Shown: positions 1-5,990, counted from the first letter of the stretch. The stretch: 5,990 nt of DNA from an uncultured Alphaproteobacteria bacterium (GCA_949542085.1 CATGXW010000063.1:1-5990); one strand, 5' to 3'. Made by a program: numbers and translations. The notes: generated by a model from the sequence alone, not told the origin.

Positions 1-1
1 T

Positions 2-907
2 AATACAGGCAGCGGCGCCATTGCCGGCGGCGGAAGCTGCACAACTGATGCCGACATCACTCTGTATAAAACTTGCACATGCCCAAGCGGCTACACAATG
101 CAAAGCGGAAGCTGTGTCAGAAAGAGTTGCACAGAATATAACAGCGTTTATAAAGACAGCGTTCCTTCAGGATATAAGTGTACGATTGTTTCATCATCTC
201 AGGTTGATGGATTGACTTGTTACACAAACTGCACTTTGAAAACATGCGCCGACTATGGCTATTTGGCTGCAAAGCCTGCTCTAAAGGCCTGTTCGACAAC
301 GACACCGCGCAGCGGATTAACGTGTTACAGCTCCTGCAGCCTTAAAAGCTGTTCTGATTATTCATATGCGGCATCTATCCCCAGCGGACAAACTTGTACA
401 TCCGTTACCCCCAGAAGCGGACTAACTTGTTACAAGGACTGTAAAACTTCAGGATATCAGTCGATCGTTCTTTCTTCTCCGGGAAATAGCATTTTCGCCT
501 ATAACGGCCCGTATTTCGGGGAAGATTGTGATTGTGACGGGTATTCCGGAATAGCAATGAGCCCTGGTAGCACGACTTGTACTTGGCCGGGAAACAACGT
601 TTTCGGTTACCCATGGGGAGGAACGATGACAGCAACCAGAGAAAGCGAAAATACGTGGTCTGTTACGATAAACGGCGTTTGTTATATCAAAGCAACCAAA
701 GCAGACGGAACCGTTGAAGAGAAAACATTCCCATTTAGCGGTGGTTGTTCGGGTATTTCAACCACCTATCTCGACAGTTTTAATGTTAACGTTGCCAATA
801 ACCTCTGCAAATCACAACTGAATAACTTTAACCAAGGAAGAACCGCCGGTAATTTGGGAATACCCTATGGCACGGACTATACAGTTTTGTGCAACGATAT
901 GAAATAG
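2..907 (+). CDS. Cysteine-rich tandem-repeat protein, probably exported (5' partial)
   Basis: I do not recognise a named family. The frame is open from base 2, so the gene starts left of the window; the ATG at 98 lies inside a cysteine motif and is not the start. The visible 301 residues contain 23 cysteines. A Gly/Ser-rich stretch (residues 2-12) leads into a CTCPSGYT motif, then three tandem repeats at residues 41-147 built on K[ST]Cx[DE]Y, a central Cys and GLTCYxxC. A C-terminal region of about 150 residues has no repeats. It is rich in Gly, Ser, Thr, Asn and aromatics, holds seven further cysteines including a CDC motif, and looks beta-rich. The composition suggests a disulfide-stabilised protein exported to the periplasm, surface or medium; any signal peptide would be off the window. 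It ends at a TAG followed by a strong terminator, so it is the last gene of its unit. Binding or adhesion is a guess. The reading frame is secure; the function is unknown. Confidence 0.8.
   Translation, partial: NTGSGAIAGGGSCTTDADITLYKTCTCPSGYTMQSGSCVRKSCTEYNSVYKDSVPSGYKCTIVSSSQVDGLTCYTNCTLKTCADYGYLAAKPALKACSTTTPRSGLTCYSSCSLKSCSDYSYAASIPSGQTCTSVTPRSGLTCYKDCKTSGYQSIVLSSPGNSIFAYNGPYFGEDCDCDGYSGIAMSPGSTTCTWPGNNVFGYPWGGTMTATRESENTWSVTINGVCYIKATKADGTVEEKTFPFSGGCSGISTTYLDSFNVNVANNLCKSQLNNFNQGRTAGNLGIPYGTDYTVLCNDMK
122..442 (+). repeat. Three tandem coding repeats of a four-cysteine motif
   Basis: Three in-frame units of 39, 35 and 33 residues lie at 122-238, 239-343 and 344-442. Each starts K[ST]Cx[DE]Y, has a Cys near the middle, usually after PSG, and ends GLTCYxxC, giving four cysteines per unit. 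Units 2 and 3 are the closest pair: both carry TPRSGLTCY, and their DNA there is similar but not identical. Unit 1 is longer and has VDGLTCY instead. The synonymous and amino-acid differences suggest old duplications rather than a recent expansion. The CTCPSGYT stretch at 74-97 may be a degenerate earlier unit, so the array could continue past the left edge. Confidence 0.8.
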
Positions 908-921
908 ATTACCGGAAAACA

Positions 922-956
922 AAAAACCCCGAGAGGGATTTATTCTCGGGGTTTTT
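922..956. terminator. Bidirectional intrinsic terminator
   Basis: A perfect 13-bp inverted repeat pairs 922-934 (AAAAACCCCGAGA) with 944-956 (TCTCGGGGTTTTT) around a 9-base loop. The GC-rich core is CCCCGAGA/TCTCGGGG. The T-run at 952-956 ends + strand transcripts from the cysteine-rich gene, whose stop is 14 bases upstream. The A-run at 921-926 gives a U-run on the - strand for secB, whose stop is 14 bases away on the other side. It therefore fits a shared terminator for two converging genes. Confidence 0.92.
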
Positions 957-970
957 GTTCTGCCTTAATC

Positions 971-1435
971 TTAATTTTTGGTGGCGGTTTCCGCCTGAGC
1001 GCGGGCTTTATAGAGCGCAACAAAATCTATCGGATTGAGCATAATCGGGGGCAAACCGCCGTTAAACATCACATTGCTGACGGCCTGACGCGCATACGGG
1101 AACAGCATATGCGGCACCTCAACCATCAAAACCGGCTGAACGTGTTCTTCCGGAACATGGATTTCAACCACGCCGCAATAACTCATTTCCACAATGAAAA
1201 ACTTTTGATCCTCAACATCGCCATCAATGCGGAAATTCAGCTCCACATTATAAAATGCGTTTTCCAACGGACTAACATTGATATCAACATCAATCTTCAT
1301 AGCCGGCTGGCTTTTGATGTTTTTGAAAATTTCCGGCGCGTGCGGAATTTCCAAAGACAAGTCTTTGATATATTGATTGTGGATTTGGATAGCCGGCTGG
1401 CCTCCTTCCTGTGGTTTTTGAGATGTTTCGGACAT
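971..1435 (-). CDS. secB: Protein-export chaperone SecB
   Basis: SecB is a cytoplasmic homotetrameric chaperone that holds precursor proteins unfolded and hands them to SecA at the Sec translocon. The 154-residue product matches the usual family length (E. coli SecB is about 155). Family marks are the N-terminal QYIKDLSLEIPHAPEIF, corresponding to the YTKDISFEAPNAP strand of E. coli SecB, a central VEMSYCGVVEI strand, and the highly conserved LFPYAR followed by GGLPPIMLNPIDF near the C-terminus. A short polar N-terminus rich in Gln, Glu and Gly precedes the core, as is common in alphaproteobacterial SecB. The start is supported by a GAGGAG ribosome-binding site at 1444-1449, eight bases upstream. 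The gene diverges from the tim44-like gene and converges on the cysteine-rich gene, with the bidirectional terminator between. No key region is missing. Confidence 0.96.
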   Translation of the reverse strand: MSETSQKPQEGGQPAIQIHNQYIKDLSLEIPHAPEIFKNIKSQPAMKIDVDINVSPLENAFYNVELNFRIDGDVEDQKFFIVEMSYCGVVEIHVPEEHVQPVLMVEVPHMLFPYARQAVSNVMFNGGLPPIMLNPIDFVALYKARAQAETATKN

Positions 1436-1469
1436 CGCTTATTCTCCTCGTATATTAAGTATTACTAAC

Positions 1470-1498
1470 CTTTTACACTCAAAATTTGTTCAGGTCAA
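1470..1498 (-). promoter_or_regulatory. Candidate secB promoter
   Basis: Read on the - strand, TTGACC (1498-1493) lies 17 bases before TAAAAG (1475-1470). The -35 box is good and the -10 box is weak, though a TG precedes it directly. Transcription would start about 25-30 bases upstream of the secB start codon, leaving room for the GAGGAG site. Other AT-rich hexamers in this region could serve instead. Confidence 0.35.
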
Positions 1499-1511
1499 AT
1501 GATAATAATGG

Positions 1512-1539
1512 TTGATAATAGTTATAAATAAGCTATATT
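1512..1539 (+). promoter_or_regulatory. Candidate promoter for the tim44-like/mltA operon
   Basis: TTGATA (1512-1517) and TATATT (1534-1539) are separated by 16 bases and resemble sigma-70 boxes. The start codon of the tim44-like gene is at 1564, so the leader would be about 18-20 bases. It would still contain the purine-rich ribosome-binding site AAGGGG at 1551-1556. The surrounding DNA is AT-rich, so chance matches are easy. Confidence 0.45.
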
Positions 1540-1563
1540 TATGGCTGGAAAAGGGGAAAAGAG

Positions 1564-2235
1564 ATGACAAATTTGGATATTATCATTCTGCTGGCCGTTG
1601 TGGTTCTGGTTTTTAGAAAACTATTCAGTATATTGGGCTCAACACCCGTAAATCAACAACGCGTTCATTTGAGCAAAGACAGTGCAGAAAAGCTGTATAA
1701 TATTTTGATGAAAGAAGCCGCCGCGCAAAAACAACAAGCCGCCAATGAAGAACAATCGACCGAGCTTGTGGCCAAGCAAGATGAATCCGAACTCAGCGAT
1801 TTGGATAAAACATTGCGGAAAATCCCTAATTTTAATAAAGCAAAGTTTGTAACATCCGCAAAAAATGCTTTTCAGATTATCACCGAGGCTTTTAACAAAG
1901 GTGATGTTGAAACATTAGAAATGCTTGTCAGCAAAAATATTCTCAAAACATTCAGAGACGTGATTGACAAACGTGAAAAAGAACATCTTTCCACAGAAAC
2001 GGAATTTATCTGTTTTGACAAGGCTGAAATTATTAACGCCGTCATTACCGAAAAAGGGATCGCCCGTCTCAGCGTTGAGTTTGTTTCAGAACAAATCAAC
2101 GTTCTCCGTGATGCGGAAAACAACGTGATTGAAGGTGATGAAAATTACATTCAAAACATCACCGACGTTTGGACTTTTGAAAAAGCCCTGACATCAACAG
2201 CTCCCAACTGGATTTTGGTTTCGACGAAAAAATAA
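1564..2235 (+). CDS. Tim44-like domain protein, membrane-anchored
   Basis: This 223-residue protein has the layout of bacterial Tim44-like proteins (the TimA type). A single N-terminal hydrophobic helix at about residues 4-24 (DIIILLAVVVLVF, then RK) is followed by a charged Gln/Ala/Glu-rich linker at about 48-86. A Tim44/NTF2-like domain spans about 90-222, with FNKAKFVTSAKNAFQII, then AFNKGDVETLEMLVS, and the C-terminal DVWTFEKAL and PNWILVSTKK strands typical of the fold. In mitochondria, Tim44 tethers Hsp70 to the inner-membrane translocon. Bacterial versions are inner-membrane proteins of less certain role, probably in membrane or envelope protein biogenesis. The start has AAGGGG seven bases upstream. 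It is the first gene of the operon, is divergent from secB, and its stop overlaps the mltA start by one base (TAATG). Family assignment is firm; the precise role is inferred. Confidence 0.9.
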   Translation: MTNLDIIILLAVVVLVFRKLFSILGSTPVNQQRVHLSKDSAEKLYNILMKEAAAQKQQAANEEQSTELVAKQDESELSDLDKTLRKIPNFNKAKFVTSAKNAFQIITEAFNKGDVETLEMLVSKNILKTFRDVIDKREKEHLSTETEFICFDKAEIINAVITEKGIARLSVEFVSEQINVLRDAENNVIEGDENYIQNITDVWTFEKALTSTAPNWILVSTKK

Positions 2236-3389
2236 TGCAACGACTTCTACCTGCTATTGCGGCGATGCTCTTTTTGCTCACCGCCTGTGATCAAGAAAAA
2301 AATATTCCTGCCGTTCCCGACGGGGAACAATCTTTGTTACAGCTTGAAAAACGCTCTTTTAACGACTTGAAAAACTTTGACAACGATTTTTTGCCGGCAT
2401 GGAAGCGTAGTTGTGAGGCTATTGAGAAAAATGGCGGTGCCTCTCTTCAAACTGCGGAAATAAAAATTCCGGTAAAAGATTATCTTGATATCTGCAAAAA
2501 ACTGACAAACACTAAAGTCAAAGACCTGAAACAGTTTATTCGCGCAAATTTTGTTCCGTATCAAGTGATATACAACGGCAGCAGCGAAGGCAAATTCACC
2601 TCTTATTATGAAGCGGCAATCAACGCCTCCTATCACAAAAGCGACATCTATCGCCATCCTATTTACGGCAGACCAGATGATTTGATAGAACTGAACCTAC
2701 AAGATTTTGACGCTTCTTTACCGGCAAAACGACTGGTCGGACGGGTAGAAAAGAACAAATTTGTCCCCTATTACACCAGAGAAGAAATTTCCAACTCTGA
2801 TTTTCAGGCTCCGGTAATTTTATGGGCCGACAATGATGTTGATGTCTATGTTATGCAAATTCAGGGCTCGGCAGTTGCTCAACTTGATGACGGATCCAAG
2901 GTCAGAATTGGTTTTGCCGATACAAACGGACGGGAATTTAAGGGGATAGGAAGTATTTTACTTGCCCAAAAGCTGATTGAACCGGGGAAAGCGTCAATGG
3001 GGCACATTAAGAAATGGCTCAAAGAAAACGGTTCTTTGGCGCAAAAACAAATGAACAGCAACCAACGCTTTGTCTTTCACAGACTGGTGGACGCCGAAGG
3101 TCCTATCGGCGCACAGGGTGTTCCTCTGACGGCAGGCCGCAGCCTTGCCGTAGACAAGTCATTTATTCCGCTAGGTTCGCTTTTGTGGCTGGAAACAACC
3201 GGCCCCGATAAAGAAGCCATTCAAAAGATGGTTATCGCTCAAGATATCGGCGGCGCCATAAAAGGAGCTGTTCGCGGCGATTATTTTTGGGGAAGCGGAC
3301 ATGATGATATTTTGGAACTGGCAGGGCGTATGAATTCTGCCGGCGGTTACTATATTTTGCTTCCGAAAACAATGGAGGTTTCGCACTAA
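2235..3389 (+). CDS. mltA: Membrane-bound lytic murein transglycosylase A (MltA)
   Basis: MltA cleaves the MurNAc-GlcNAc bond of peptidoglycan and forms 1,6-anhydro-MurNAc ends. The 384-residue product is near the usual length (E. coli 365). It begins with a lipoprotein signal whose lipobox LTAC places the lipidated cysteine at residue 18. The MltA barrel domain shows FTSYYE (121-126), HPIYGRPDDL, ILWADNDVDVYVMQIQGS (QIQGS at 208-212) and FADTNGREFKGIG. The C-terminal 3D domain begins at RSLAVD. Its three aspartates are D307, D337 (QDIGGAIKG) and D349 (RGDYFWGSG); D349 aligns with the catalytic Asp308 of mature E. coli MltA. The start overlaps the upstream stop by one base and has no clear Shine-Dalgarno sequence, so translation probably depends on coupling. 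Residue 19, after the lipidated Cys, is Asp, which in E. coli would favour inner-membrane retention. The catalytic set is complete. Confidence 0.96.
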   Translation: MQRLLPAIAAMLFLLTACDQEKNIPAVPDGEQSLLQLEKRSFNDLKNFDNDFLPAWKRSCEAIEKNGGASLQTAEIKIPVKDYLDICKKLTNTKVKDLKQFIRANFVPYQVIYNGSSEGKFTSYYEAAINASYHKSDIYRHPIYGRPDDLIELNLQDFDASLPAKRLVGRVEKNKFVPYYTREEISNSDFQAPVILWADNDVDVYVMQIQGSAVAQLDDGSKVRIGFADTNGREFKGIGSILLAQKLIEPGKASMGHIKKWLKENGSLAQKQMNSNQRFVFHRLVDAEGPIGAQGVPLTAGRSLAVDKSFIPLGSLLWLETTGPDKEAIQKMVIAQDIGGAIKGAVRGDYFWGSGHDDILELAGRMNSAGGYYILLPKTMEVSH

Positions 3390-3886
3390 TGCCAAAGAAA
3401 AAAACTGCAAACCGTGCCGATCAACTGGTTTATCAGGCCTTGGTCAGAGCTATAAATCATGACAAACTTAGGATTTATCTTGATTATGGCAGAATAAACC
3501 GCCCGCAATCTCCGGTTTATAATCCGTGGGAGAATCTGTTGCCGATTTTGGCGCCGATGCTTGTCGGCATCGCCTTAATGTGGTGGACCGGCGTTATATT
3601 CGGTCTGCTGTTTATCATCGGTATGATATTGATTTATTCAAATGTGGTAAAAAGAAAGCTGAATACTCTTCTGATTCAACGAACAAAAGACTTTATTACC
3701 TCCGGTTATGACAATTGTTGCACATTATGGGATTTTGGCGGTTTGGTATTGGTTAATGCCGAAAACAAAAAAATAGGTTGTGTCGCCCCTGAAGGAGATT
3801 GGAAAGAGTTCGTCATCACTAATTTTTCAGACTTTATGATAGAAAAAAGTTCGGAGAATAAGGATTATGAAACAACTCAAATCTAA
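3389..3886 (+). CDS. Unrecognised membrane protein with a two-helix hairpin
   Basis: I do not recognise a family for this 165-residue protein. A basic N-terminus (MPKKKTANR) and a short soluble segment lead to NPWENLLPILAP. Two closely spaced hydrophobic segments follow at about residues 50-67 and 68-86, then VVKRKL. The roughly 75-residue C-terminal region is soluble and contains two adjacent cysteines (DNCCTLWDF), a third Cys (KKIGCVAPEG) and an acidic tail. The positive-inside rule would put both ends in the cytoplasm. There is no cleavable signal. The ATG overlaps the mltA stop by one base (TAATG) and has GGAGG at 3374-3378 upstream; the 3' end overlaps the Smr gene by 20 bases. It is therefore a bona fide operon member, placed between two genes normally found close together in alphaproteobacteria. 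A helper role in envelope or cell-wall processes is guesswork from context. Confidence 0.85.
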   Translation: MPKKKTANRADQLVYQALVRAINHDKLRIYLDYGRINRPQSPVYNPWENLLPILAPMLVGIALMWWTGVIFGLLFIIGMILIYSNVVKRKLNTLLIQRTKDFITSGYDNCCTLWDFGGLVLVNAENKKIGCVAPEGDWKEFVITNFSDFMIEKSSENKDYETTQI

Positions 3887-4409
3887 GGAAGCGCCTTTAC
3901 AAGATGACGACTGGAAAGAAGCCCTGAAAGGTGTGCGTAAAATCAAGCCGAAAGAAGAACCGCCCTCAAAACCTCTGATTATTAATCCTCCGGTTGAAAA
4001 AGTTGATTATCGGGCGGCTTATACCGGTGACGCATTGGCGCCTCTGGCTATCGGAACAACGGATAATATTGATCGACGCACCGCAGAAAAATTTAAAAGA
4101 GGAGAATTTGCCATTGAGCAAACATTGGATTTGCATGGCTATAAAGAAAAAGACGCTTATGAAAAGGTTGTATCGTTCATTAAACAAGCTTATTTGCAAA
4201 AATGCCGTTGTGTTCTTATCATCACCGGAAAAGGATTGCATAAGGAAGAAGAAGACTGGTTCGAATTTCGAGGTGTTTTGCGCAATAGCGTTCCTCAATG
4301 GCTCAACACACCGGACTTGCGCCCTCTTATTTTAAGTTTTAGCTACGCACAGCCGGCTGATGGCGGTGAAGGCGCATTGTATGTCCTTTTGAGACGCAAG
4401 CGCCGTTAA
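3867..4409 (+). CDS. Smr-domain protein (MutS2 C-terminal-like, stand-alone)
   Basis: This 180-residue protein has an N-terminal region of about 80 residues that is charged and probably disordered (Lys-, Glu- and Pro-rich), then a C-terminal Smr domain. Signature motifs are LDLHG at residues 87-91, with conserved His90, then a helix (DAYEKVVSFIKQAY), the strand CVLIITGKG with TGKG at 120-123, and a terminal GGEGALYVLLRR strand. Smr domains bind nucleic acid and several have endonuclease activity; stand-alone proteobacterial versions resemble E. coli SmrA/SmrB, the latter a nuclease acting at collided ribosomes. Whether this protein does the same is not shown, and the alphaproteobacterial members are poorly studied. 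The start overlaps the previous gene by 20 bases and uses GGAG at 3853-3856, ten bases upstream. It is the last gene of the operon and ends 3 bases from the converging malQ stop. Confidence 0.92.
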   Translation: MKQLKSKEAPLQDDDWKEALKGVRKIKPKEEPPSKPLIINPPVEKVDYRAAYTGDALAPLAIGTTDNIDRRTAEKFKRGEFAIEQTLDLHGYKEKDAYEKVVSFIKQAYLQKCRCVLIITGKGLHKEEEDWFEFRGVLRNSVPQWLNTPDLRPLILSFSYAQPADGGEGALYVLLRRKRR

Positions 4410-4428
4410 CCTCTATCGTTCGCGTTTT
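4394..4428 (+). terminator. Weak possible operon terminator across the smr/malQ stops
   Basis: ACGCAAGCG (4394-4402) can pair with CGTTCGCGT (4417-4425) with one mismatch and one G-U pair around a 14-base loop. Its last base begins a run of four T's (4425-4428). The stem is imperfect and the T-run short. It would overlap the 3' ends of both the Smr gene and malQ. No better candidate exists here, because only 3 bases separate the genes. Confidence 0.2.
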
Positions 4429-5990
4429 ATGGCCGCAATATTTCTGATATAAGCGATATCGCTCTCCAAACATTCCAGTGTTACCGGAAGCTTTCGCCGC
4501 CAGTTGGGGTGTTTGTCTCTATCCGTTCCCGGCAGGTTTTGTAATTTTTCGACATGGAGAATATCTTCCAATTGAGCCAAAAAGACCTGTGATGCGCAAC
4601 GAGACATAAAACGATGAACAGCTTCTTCAATTCCTTCCGGATATTTTTCGCCGTACAAACAATCCGCATGGCGTAAGTTATCCTCAGGCCAAACGCAATT
4701 GCTGTCCAAGGCAAACAAAAGCTTGCAGCGATCAATCTCACGTTTACGATAAGCTTCACTCTTGCAATGGTCATCGGCAATTAGCCCCAAAGAGCGGCTC
4801 AGCTCAATATCATAACCAAACCACCACATCCGCAACGGAGCCATATCGTGCGTGCCGACAGACGCAAACGCCGCCGCAGGATAGCACGAAGGCGCCGCAA
4901 AATCGCCCCAGCCGGCGTCATAGCGTTCTGACCACAAAACACTCAACGAATGAATGTTTTTGGCCTGCAGCATTTCTAAAAAGCCGTCCGGCACATTGCC
5001 GATGCTTTCACCAACAATGACACATTGATTCAAATGGCTTTCCAGCGCGACAATGTTCAGCATGTCAGAAAAATTATAATACAAATATGTTCCCTGCTCG
5101 CCACAATCCGGAATGAGGTAAAGACGCATCAAGCTCATCACATGGTCAATACGCAACGCACCGGCGTTTTTCATATTGGCACGTAAAATCTTGATAAACG
5201 CCTCGTAACGATTTTCTTTCAAAGCCTCGGGATTAAACGCTCCCAGACACCATCTTTGACCGCCGGGGAAAAAAGCATCAGGCGGCGCGCCGGCACCAAC
5301 CTCGGGAACGAACAACTCGGGATTGCTCCACAATTCAGCGCTGTCTTTCCCAACTCCGACAGCCAAATCCCTATAAAAACCGATGCCAAGACCATTTTCC
5401 TTAACCAGCTCTTGAGCCTCGCTAAACTGACGATCAGCTTCAAACTGCAAAAACTTGAAAAAATCAACACGATCCTTGTGTTCTTTAGCATACAGCTTAA
5501 TTGCCGGTGACGCCGGATGACGATATTCCTCCGGCCATGCACGCCAACCGCCCCACACGGTTTTGGACATATCTTCATACAAGGCTTCAAAAACGGCCAG
5601 TTTATCCAAATCCGCCCCCTGCTCTTTGCAGAAAGCTTTGAACGCGGCCTGACGCTTTTTATCCGTTCCTTGGGCAAAACGCTCATAGCAACGTTCCAGC
5701 ATTTTCATCTTGAGCGGATAAACTCTAGAATATTGAATCAACTCCGATTGACGCAGCTCGCTCAGTTCATGTTCTGCTTCCGCTTTATCTTGCGCCGTAA
5801 ATTCGGGAACACTTTCCACATCAATATAAACGGGATTTAAGAACAAGCGGCTGATTGAACAATAAGGGCTGGCTTCTTCAGGAAAATTGTGCATCAGAAC
5901 ATTCAGAGGATTTAAGCCGATAATCGACGCTCCGGCACGGCCGCAGATTTTGACCAAATTCTTCAAATCGGTAAAATCGCCGATACCCCA
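4413..5990 (-). CDS. malQ: 4-alpha-glucanotransferase (amylomaltase, GH77), 5' partial
   Basis: MalQ transfers alpha-1,4-glucan segments between maltodextrins, releasing glucose, and acts in the cytoplasm in maltose or glycogen use. The frame is open to the right edge and starts mid-motif (WGIGDFTDLKNLV), so about 525 C-terminal residues are visible of a likely ~690 (E. coli 694). GH77 blocks in order are GLNPLNVL, YRDLAVGV, GAPPD, GALRIDHVMSLMRL, IVGESIGNVP, VGTHDM and WRRKLPVTLE. The three active-site carboxylates are present: nucleophile Asp (codon 5145-5147), acid/base Glu (5007-5009) and the THD Asp (4845-4847). Conserved neighbours differ: the usual GEDLGTVP reads GESIGNVP, and GQxWGLPP reads GQRWCLGA. 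A TTG at 5964-5966 is not the start because homology continues upstream. It is convergent with the Smr gene and probably transcribed independently; its promoter lies outside the window. The family call is firm; normal activity is likely but unproven. Confidence 0.95.
   Translation of the reverse strand, partial: WGIGDFTDLKNLVKICGRAGASIIGLNPLNVLMHNFPEEASPYCSISRLFLNPVYIDVESVPEFTAQDKAEAEHELSELRQSELIQYSRVYPLKMKMLERCYERFAQGTDKKRQAAFKAFCKEQGADLDKLAVFEALYEDMSKTVWGGWRAWPEEYRHPASPAIKLYAKEHKDRVDFFKFLQFEADRQFSEAQELVKENGLGIGFYRDLAVGVGKDSAELWSNPELFVPEVGAGAPPDAFFPGGQRWCLGAFNPEALKENRYEAFIKILRANMKNAGALRIDHVMSLMRLYLIPDCGEQGTYLYYNFSDMLNIVALESHLNQCVIVGESIGNVPDGFLEMLQAKNIHSLSVLWSERYDAGWGDFAAPSCYPAAAFASVGTHDMAPLRMWWFGYDIELSRSLGLIADDHCKSEAYRKREIDRCKLLFALDSNCVWPEDNLRHADCLYGEKYPEGIEEAVHRFMSRCASQVFLAQLEDILHVEKLQNLPGTDRDKHPNWRRKLPVTLECLESDIAYIRNIAAIKRER

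Noticed and set aside
98..907. ATG at 98 as the start of the cysteine-rich protein
   Set aside because: The same frame is open to base 2 and encodes matching cysteine motifs (CTCPSGYT) upstream, there is no ribosome-binding site, and the ATG falls inside a motif, so the gene is 5'-truncated by the window.
1299..1400. 12-base direct repeat ATAGCCGGCTGG at 1299-1310 and 1389-1400, with palindromic AGCCGGCT
   Set aside because: Both copies lie inside secB and encode GlnProAla at two unrelated sites (SQPAMK and GQPAIQ); chance codon similarity is enough.
1109..1468. 119-codon open frame on the + strand over secB
   Set aside because: It is antisense to a well-conserved secB, has no family resemblance, and overlaps the secB ribosome-binding site; a coding shadow.
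5219..5840. Open frames within malQ on both strands (+ at 5256-5510 and 5517-5840, - at 5219-5686)
   Set aside because: They overlap conserved GH77 coding sequence in other frames, lack convincing start signals and look like translations of shifted codons.
4413..5966. TTG at 5964-5966 as the start of malQ
   Set aside because: The conserved GH77 block WGIGDFTDL runs straight through this codon to the window edge, so it is an internal Leu.
1..5990. Mobile elements, CRISPR arrays, tRNA or rRNA genes, attachment sites
   Set aside because: No transposase or integrase frame, no spaced short repeats and no cloverleaf-like or rRNA-like sequence was seen; the window is filled with ordinary coding sequence.

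Overview
The window most likely comes from an alphaproteobacterium of moderate to low GC. The best evidence is the block secB / tim44-like / mltA / smr: a SecB chaperone gene divergent from a Tim44-domain gene that is followed by membrane-bound lytic transglycosylase A and an Smr-domain protein. This grouping is typical of alphaproteobacteria, and the Tim44-domain protein is itself characteristic of that class. The cysteine-rich exported repeat protein at the left edge and the amylomaltase at the right edge suggest an uncultured, perhaps host- or gut-associated lineage. That habitat is inference only.

Layout, left to right. Positions 2-907 (+) hold the 3' part of a cysteine-rich, probably secreted protein with three tandem four-cysteine repeats and a distinct C-terminal domain. 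A strong palindromic terminator at 922-956 lies between it and the converging secB (971-1435, -). A 128-base divergent intergenic region (1436-1563) carries candidate promoters for secB and for a rightward four-gene operon: the tim44-like gene (1564-2235), mltA (2235-3389), an unrecognised two-helix membrane protein (3389-3886) and an Smr-domain protein (3867-4409). Successive genes overlap by 1, 1 and 20 bases, so translation is probably coupled. The operon meets a leftward 4-alpha-glucanotransferase (malQ, 4413-5990, -) tail to tail with only 3 bases between the stop codons. The 5' end of malQ lies beyond the right edge.

Together the central genes concern the envelope: SecB keeps exported proteins unfolded for the Sec translocon, the Tim44-like protein is an inner-membrane-anchored protein probably linked to envelope biogenesis, and MltA cleaves peptidoglycan. 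The 165-aa membrane protein sits inside this module and may serve the same process. MalQ belongs to maltodextrin/glycogen metabolism and is probably a separate transcription unit.

I see no RNA genes, CRISPR arrays, insertion sequences, attachment sites or integrase genes. Most of the window is ordinary conserved chromosome. The least explained parts are the cysteine-repeat protein, the small membrane protein inside the mltA operon, and the altered conserved motifs in MalQ.
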